In this document: positions 59,623 through 64,000 of the stretch, one piece after another
Position numbering within the stretch: the stretch's first letter is position 1
Layout: every line of letters starts with the position of its first letter
NCBI GenBank assembly: GCA_028820215.1
Contig: JAPPKD010000050.1
Span: 1 to 64,000 of the forward strand
Length of the DNA: 64,000 nucleotides
Source of the DNA: Spirochaetaceae bacterium
GTDB taxonomy: Bacteria > Spirochaetota > Spirochaetia > SZUA-6 > Bin103
Direction: 5' to 3'
Made by a program: the position numbers and the translations under genes
Notes under the pieces: model-generated
Told to the model about the DNA's origin: nothing
Database searches by the model: none
What the model saw: the letters and a program-made list of their open reading frames with translations, nothing else

Positions 59623-61059
59623 ATGGCAGTGGAGATCGACGCGCGCGAAGCGCAGCTCTTCCTGGACGACGAGGTCATCGAGCAGAGCGTGCGCGTGCAG
59701 CGCGTCGTCCACCAGCCGTTCCGCTACTGGGGCAATCCCGTGTATGCGCCGGACGCGCCCTGGGAGGGCTCCGGCGTCGTCTACCTGGCCGGCGTCTACA
59801 TCGACCCTGCCGACGGGCTCTGGAAGCTCTGGTACGCCACGCTCAACCCGCCCGCCTATCCGGGGATCACCTACGCGGTCTGCATGCTCACCTCCACCGA
59901 CGGCTTCCACTGGGAGCGGCCGGAGCTGGACGTGGTGCGCGCGCACGACGGCGGCTGGACCAACATCGTGCTGGACATGGGCGACGTGGGCGGCACCGGC
60001 GCCGCAACGATCCTGCACGAGCCCGAGCACGGCGACGAGCCGTGGACGCTGGTGATCAGCTCGTGCGAGGCCGGCACCTGGAACTACAAGGGCTACATCC
60101 TGCGCTCCGCCGACGGCGTGCACTGGCGCTGGGAGCGGCCCATGCCGCACGGCGTCGACCACGGCATGCACGACCGCTGCACGGCCTTGCGCGGACCGGA
60201 CCCGGAGTTCCCGTACGTGCTGCTCAGCCGCGGCAGCGAGGACGCCAGGCGCTGGGGGCTCGTGCGCAGCGCCCACCGGGTGGCGATCAACCCCGCTGGC
60301 GCGGACGGCCCGCCGCGCCGCGTGCTGACGCCGGACCTGGAGGACGACCCGGCCGGACAGATCTACCACGCCTACGGCTTCCGCTACGAAAGCACCTACG
60401 TCGGGCTGTTCCAGTGGTACTGGGAGCACGACCAGCCGTGGGCGGAGATGGAGCTGTTGACCAGCCGCGACAGCGTCACCTGGCGGCGCCTGCGGCCACG
60501 CAGGCCCTTCTTCTCGCCGACTCCCGGCGGCGGCCGGGTAGGAGCGTACGACGCGGCGCGCACCGACACCGCGCTGTCGCCGCCGGTGCGCACCGCGGAG
60601 CAGAACGAGGCGAACTCGCCCGCGCCGAACATGGAGACGCTCTGGTTCTACTCGTGGGGAGGCCCGGCCATGCACGGCGACCGCCACCTCACCTTCGGCG
60701 CCACCATCGGCGTCGCGCAGCTCCGCGGCGACGGCTTCTGCTCCCTGCGCGCCCGCCGCTTTCCCGGCACCGTGGTCACCCGGCCGTTCACGTGGCCGGG
60801 CGGCCGGCTGCTGATCAACGCGGTCGGCCTGGGCGGCGGCGGCAACGCCAGCCTGCGCACGGCCGTGCTGCGCGAGGACCTGTCGGAAATCGACGGGCTG
60901 GGAGCGGGGGACGCGGACCCGCTGTCGCGCGACGGCGTCCGCCAGGAACAGACGTGGTGCGGCGACGGCGCCGGCATCGAGCGGCTGGCCGGCAAGACCA
61001 TCCGCCTGCGTTTCCTGCTGGACAACACCGACCTGTACGCGTTCCGGGCGTCAGGATGA
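59623..61059 (+). CDS. Propeller protein C (GH32-like, with C-terminal beta-sandwich)
   Basis: A 478-residue member of the four-gene family. AQLFLDDEVIEQS at the N-terminus, blades VYIDPADGLWKLWYATLN, VCMLTSTDGFHWERPELD and GYILRSADGVHWRWERP, then a beta-sandwich ending IRLRFLLDNTDLYAFRASG. No signal peptide; catalytic acids not assignable. GAGGAGAAAACC precedes the ATG at 59623. It appears co-transcribed with the secreted CRTAC1 protein. The stop is followed by three tandem palindromes and a P450 gene. Confidence 0.78.
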   Translation: MAVEIDAREAQLFLDDEVIEQSVRVQRVVHQPFRYWGNPVYAPDAPWEGSGVVYLAGVYIDPADGLWKLWYATLNPPAYPGITYAVCMLTSTDGFHWERPELDVVRAHDGGWTNIVLDMGDVGGTGAATILHEPEHGDEPWTLVISSCEAGTWNYKGYILRSADGVHWRWERPMPHGVDHGMHDRCTALRGPDPEFPYVLLSRGSEDARRWGLVRSAHRVAINPAGADGPPRRVLTPDLEDDPAGQIYHAYGFRYESTYVGLFQWYWEHDQPWAEMELLTSRDSVTWRRLRPRRPFFSPTPGGGRVGAYDAARTDTALSPPVRTAEQNEANSPAPNMETLWFYSWGGPAMHGDRHLTFGATIGVAQLRGDGFCSLRARRFPGTVVTRPFTWPGGRLLINAVGLGGGGNASLRTAVLREDLSEIDGLGAGDADPLSRDGVRQEQTWCGDGAGIERLAGKTIRLRFLLDNTDLYAFRASG

Positions 61060-61094
61060 CGCGGCGTCAGGTTGACGCGGCGTCCGGCTGACGC
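61048..61094. repeat. Three tandem 15-bp palindromes, 16-bp period
   Basis: GCGTCAGGATGACGC (61048-61062), GCGTCAGGTTGACGC (61064-61078) and GCGTCCGGCTGACGC (61080-61094). Each is an inverted repeat GCGTCA-N3-TGACGC (third copy with one change). The first overlaps the stop of propeller C; the P450 start is 69 bases further on. Looks like an operator array. Confidence 0.75.
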
Positions 61095-61163
61095 AGAGGA
61101 TTGATCAGTGTTTCATGGACGCGCTGTTTGGCAATCCGATAGCCTTCGTCGCGGGGGCATTCG

Positions 61164-62408
61164 GTGGGGTTGATCAGCGGCGTCGTCGAGCGCCTGGTCC
61201 AGCCGCTTGCGGTGCGCGTCCTGCTGGCTCGCGAGCGGAGGGAATCGGGCGTCGCCTACGACCTGACCTCCGCGGAAGTCAGGGAAGACCCGTACCCGAC
61301 CTATCACGAGCTGCGGCGGATCGATCCCGTCCATCGCCTGCGGCTGGTCGACGCGTGGGTCCTGACCCGCTACCGGGATGTCGAGGCGGTGCTGCGCGAC
61401 CACAGGCGCTTCGGCAACGCCGGCCGCATCCTGGTCGAGACCGTCCCGATGAGCCTGCTCGGCCTCGATCCGCCGGAGCATACGCGCCTGCGCGCCCTGG
61501 TCTCCAAGGCGTTCACGCCGAGGGCCGTGGCCATGCTCCGTACGCACATTGAGGAGACGACCGCCCATCTGCTGGACGCTGTCGCCGGCACGAACCGGTT
61601 CGATCTCATGGCGGCGCTGGCCTATCCGCTGCCGGTCACGATCATCGCCGAGATGCTCGGCGTCCGGCCCGGCGACCGGGACCGGTTCGAGGAGTGGTCC
61701 GACTCGCTGGCGCTTTCCGTCGACCCGCTCGTCAGCCGCGGTCAGGTGCATCGCATCAAGAACGCTGCCGAGGAAGCGTACGCATACTTCGAGACCATCA
61801 TCGACGAGCGGCGCCGGCGGCCGCGCGAGGACCTGGTCAGCGCCCTGCTGGCCGCCGAGGAGGAAGGTGACCGCCTGACGCACGAGGAGCTGCTGTCGAC
61901 CATGCTGCTCATCCTGATGGCCGGCCACGAGACGACCCGCAACCTGATCGGCAACGGCATGCTGGCTCTCCTCAGGAACCCGCACCAGATGCAGCGGCTC
62001 AGGAGCGATCCGGAGCTCCTGGACTCGGCCATCGACGAGCTGCTCCGCTACGACAGCCCGGGCCAGCTCAACGGCAGATGCGCGCGCGAGGACGTGGAGC
62101 TTGGCGGCAAACGCATCCCGGCAGGTGACGTGGTGATCTCCGTGATCGGCGCCGCCAACCGGGATCCCGAGGTGTTCGACGATCCGGACACGCTGGACAT
62201 CGGGCGCCGGGAGGAGAGCCACCTGTCATTCGGCCGCGGCATTCACTACTGCCTGGGCGCCCCCCTGGCGGTGCTGGAGGCACGTATCGTCTTCGCCGCC
62301 GTGCTCGACCGTTTCGCTTCGATCCGGCTGGCAGCCGAGCCCCGGCATCGCAAGACGGTCGTCCTGCGCGGCGTCGAGCACCTGTGGATCGAGGTCGAGC
62401 GAGCCTAG
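61164..62408 (+). CDS. Cytochrome P450
   Basis: A 414-residue soluble bacterial P450. The I-helix is LMAGHETT, the ExxR motif lies in AIDELLRYDSP, and the heme-binding loop is FGRGIHYCLGAPLA with axial C363. The proline-rich N-terminal EDPYPTYHELR and GLDPPEHTRLRALVSKAF are typical of CYP102-like/Actinobacterial-type class I enzymes. Substrate unknown; redox partners are not in the window. A GTG at 61164 is the most likely start; the site before it is weak. It sits between two propeller genes. Confidence 0.93.
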   Translation: MGLISGVVERLVQPLAVRVLLARERRESGVAYDLTSAEVREDPYPTYHELRRIDPVHRLRLVDAWVLTRYRDVEAVLRDHRRFGNAGRILVETVPMSLLGLDPPEHTRLRALVSKAFTPRAVAMLRTHIEETTAHLLDAVAGTNRFDLMAALAYPLPVTIIAEMLGVRPGDRDRFEEWSDSLALSVDPLVSRGQVHRIKNAAEEAYAYFETIIDERRRRPREDLVSALLAAEEEGDRLTHEELLSTMLLILMAGHETTRNLIGNGMLALLRNPHQMQRLRSDPELLDSAIDELLRYDSPGQLNGRCAREDVELGGKRIPAGDVVISVIGAANRDPEVFDDPDTLDIGRREESHLSFGRGIHYCLGAPLAVLEARIVFAAVLDRFASIRLAAEPRHRKTVVLRGVEHLWIEVERA

Positions 62409-62426
62409 CCGGCCAAGGAGACAGAC

Positions 62427-63851
62427 ATGACCGCAACGCCCGGCACCACGGTGCCGTTCCTGGACCTCGGCGAGCTTGAGGATCGAGACAACGTGGACCT
62501 GCGGCCCACGGAGGCCGTCAAGCACCCGGCCAACCCGGTGCTGCAGCCCGGCCACGCCCGCGAATGGGACTGCAAGCGCGTCGGCAACTGGGCGGGCGAC
62601 ATCCACTGGGACGCCGACGAGTCCGTCTTCAAGTGCTGGTACTACGGCTCCTACCTGGAGGGCATCTCCTCGATCGGCTACGCGCTGAGCGCCGACGGCG
62701 TGCTCTGGGAGAAGCCGCGCCTGGGGCTCTACGACTACGGCGGCTCCACCGACAACAACATCTGCTTCCGGCCCGTGACGGGCGCCACCAGCCACTTCTG
62801 CCTGAGGATCGACGACGACGCTCCCGCCGGGCGGCGCTACCAGGCGCTGACCTGGTCCGACGCGCACGGCATCGACGGCAAGCGCAACTTCCCGTACTAT
62901 TCGCCCGACGGCATCCATTGGACGCTGACGCCGACCCCGGAACGCGCCTGCGCCATCGGCGACACCGCCGACGTGATCGACGATCCCGCCGACCCCGACC
63001 CGGAGCGGCGGATCAAGGTCTATACCCAGCACGGCGCCTGGTACGGCCCCGACCTGGAGCACCTGCGGCAGGGGCCGCGCACGGTCATCGACCCGGCCAA
63101 CGGGCGCGAGCAGGAGATCCATTTCATCTACGCGCTGCCCTACCGCGGCGCGTACGTGATGCTGTACGACTTCGACGCCGTGATCCCGTGGCCGCACCAT
63201 GCCGAGCCCTTGGGCACCCGCAAGCGGCGCAAGCTGGCGGCCGGCGCCTACGCCGGCGACTGCCGGCTGGCGGTGAGCCGCGACGGCCTGGGCCCATTCC
63301 GGCGCATCCGGCCCGACCTGCCGGTGATCCCGATGGGCGACTGGGGAACGTGGGACGACGAGCTGCTGGTGCTGGGTGGCGGCAGCATGATCCCGTTCGA
63401 CGACCGGGTCGTGCTGTTCTACACCGCGCTCTCGCACTTCGGAACCGGCTTCCTGTCCTATCCCTACTTCAAGTGCGAGATGGGGATGGCGACGCTGCGC
63501 CGCGACGGCTTCACCCACCTCTGCAACCGCGACGGCCTCACGCAGGCGACGGCGACGACCGCGCCGATCGAGGCCGGCGCCGCGCCCGCGGCCGTGCACC
63601 TGAACGTCTCCGATCTGCGCCCGTACCGCGACTGGATCGAGGTCGAGGTCCTGGACGCCGACTCTGGACAGGTCGTGCCGGGGTACGGCCGCGAGGACTG
63701 CCGGCACGTGATCACCGAGGGGCTGTCGGTGCCGGTGCGCTGGGACGCTCATGCCGACCTTGGCGCCACGCCGTCGCGCTTCAGGTTGCGCTTCTACCTG
63801 TGGGGGCGGGCCCGCCTCTATTCGTTCGCATTCGAGGAGGTCGATCGATGA
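62427..63851 (+). CDS. Propeller protein D (GH32-like, with C-terminal beta-sandwich)
   Basis: A 474-residue member of the same family, most like propeller A: IHWDADESVFKCWYYGSYL, IGYALSADGVLWEKPRLGLYDYGGSTDNNI and the C-terminal YRDWIEVEVLDADSGQVVPGYGREDCRHV with ending ARLYSFAFEEVDR. AAGGAGACAGAC gives a good ribosome site. Its stop overlaps the start of the enolase-superfamily gene (ATGA), tying this propeller to sugar-acid metabolism. Catalytic residues not assigned. Confidence 0.78.
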   Translation: MTATPGTTVPFLDLGELEDRDNVDLRPTEAVKHPANPVLQPGHAREWDCKRVGNWAGDIHWDADESVFKCWYYGSYLEGISSIGYALSADGVLWEKPRLGLYDYGGSTDNNICFRPVTGATSHFCLRIDDDAPAGRRYQALTWSDAHGIDGKRNFPYYSPDGIHWTLTPTPERACAIGDTADVIDDPADPDPERRIKVYTQHGAWYGPDLEHLRQGPRTVIDPANGREQEIHFIYALPYRGAYVMLYDFDAVIPWPHHAEPLGTRKRRKLAAGAYAGDCRLAVSRDGLGPFRRIRPDLPVIPMGDWGTWDDELLVLGGGSMIPFDDRVVLFYTALSHFGTGFLSYPYFKCEMGMATLRRDGFTHLCNRDGLTQATATTAPIEAGAAPAAVHLNVSDLRPYRDWIEVEVLDADSGQVVPGYGREDCRHVITEGLSVPVRWDAHADLGATPSRFRLRFYLWGRARLYSFAFEEVDR

Positions 63852-64000
63852 AGAAGACCAGAATCGAGCGGGTCGAGCCCATCCTCTGGGACCGATGGCT
63901 GCTGCTGAAGATCCACTGCGAGGACGGCACCGTCGGCATCGGCGAGGGCGGCGTGCACGGCTGGCAGCGTCCCACCGCGACTATGATCGAGGTGATGGCG
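63848..64000 (+). CDS. Enolase-superfamily (mandelate racemase/muconate lactonizing) enzyme, 5' end only
   Basis: The first 51 codons are visible: MKKTRIERVEPILWDRWLLL then VKIHCEDGTVGIGEGGVHG-type sequence (KIHCEDGTVGIGEGGVHGW), the N-terminal capping-domain start of mandelate-racemase-group enzymes. The catalytic barrel lies beyond the window, so subgroup cannot be told. Start ATG at 63848 overlaps the propeller D stop, implying translational coupling. Probably a sugar-acid dehydratase like the complete gene at 27404-28543. Confidence 0.8.
   Translation, partial: MKKTRIERVEPILWDRWLLLKIHCEDGTVGIGEGGVHGWQRPTATMIEVMA

Noticed and set aside
1..64000. tRNA, rRNA, transposase, integrase or phage genes
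   Set aside because: None could be recognised in either strand; I report no RNA gene or mobile element beyond the short palindromic units.

Overview
The window is about 64 kb of high-GC, densely coding DNA from a Gram-negative bacterium. The Gram-negative call rests on an RND pump with an outer-membrane barrel, a lipoprotein-sorting-like periplasmic protein and a lipoprotein. No rRNA, tRNA, CRISPR array, transposase or phage gene was seen, so the host can only be guessed. The substrate-binding protein has a signal peptide ending in WAEGSSEE, a style common in spirochaetes. The mix of phytanoyl-CoA-type dioxygenases, creatininase, sulfatase, CRTAC1/ASPIC proteins and glycan-handling propeller proteins is typical of uncultured marine or sponge-associated bacteria. 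A Spirochaetota-like host is a reasonable but unproven guess.

Layout. 0-6.4 kb: end of a histidine kinase, a small unknown protein, a dioxygenase, a creatininase-family hydrolase and a heterodimeric ABC exporter. 6.4-13.6 kb (minus strand): a carbohydrate ABC importer operon with binding protein, a terminator-like hairpin, LplB, two LplC-like permeases, a secreted CRTAC1/ASPIC protein and a Tiki/ChaN-like protein. 13.7-20.2 kb: a MetE-like protein, a DUF6807 protein, a large exo-rhamnogalacturonan-lyase-like protein and an Ldh2-type dehydrogenase. 20.2-24.5 kb: four tandem paralogous membrane-anchored LytTR DNA-binding proteins. 24.9-29.7 kb: an ABC-class ATPase, a methyltransferase, an enolase-superfamily dehydratase, a small membrane protein and a MazEF-like toxin-antitoxin pair. 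29.8-36.4 kb: a fused peptide-type ABC ATPase, a GH43-like propeller, two polysaccharide-deacetylase-like twins (one lacking metal ligands) and a sulfatase. 36.5-42.6 kb: a frameshifted Uma2 gene, a complete Hen1-Pnkp RNA-repair operon and a DUF4143 AAA ATPase with a striking triple operator. 42.6-51.3 kb: propeller, dioxygenase, amidohydrolase, oxidoreductase, aldo/keto reductase and GH4. 51.4-57.9 kb: a repeat lipoprotein, a barrel/LolA-like/RND export operon and a third dioxygenase. 57.9-64 kb: a second CRTAC1 protein, two propeller proteins, a P450 and the start of a second enolase-superfamily gene.

Much of the window looks like catabolism of unusual, probably sulfated or acidic, glycans or modified sugars. 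It has import (LplB/LplC/binding protein), desulfation, deacetylation, lyase and glycosidase-like steps, then dehydratase, dehydrogenase and dioxygenase steps. This metabolic reading is inferred from families only.

The most unusual signals are: (1) a 27-bp palindromic element that encodes S-x-A-N-L-T-R-R in the same frame inside two unrelated proteins; (2) the four-gene membrane LytTR array; (3) a lipoprotein built from repeated WW..L / A.YG units; (4) a recurring TANNNT box 6-7 bases before start codons, implying leaderless transcripts, including one divergent pair that shares a palindromic -10.
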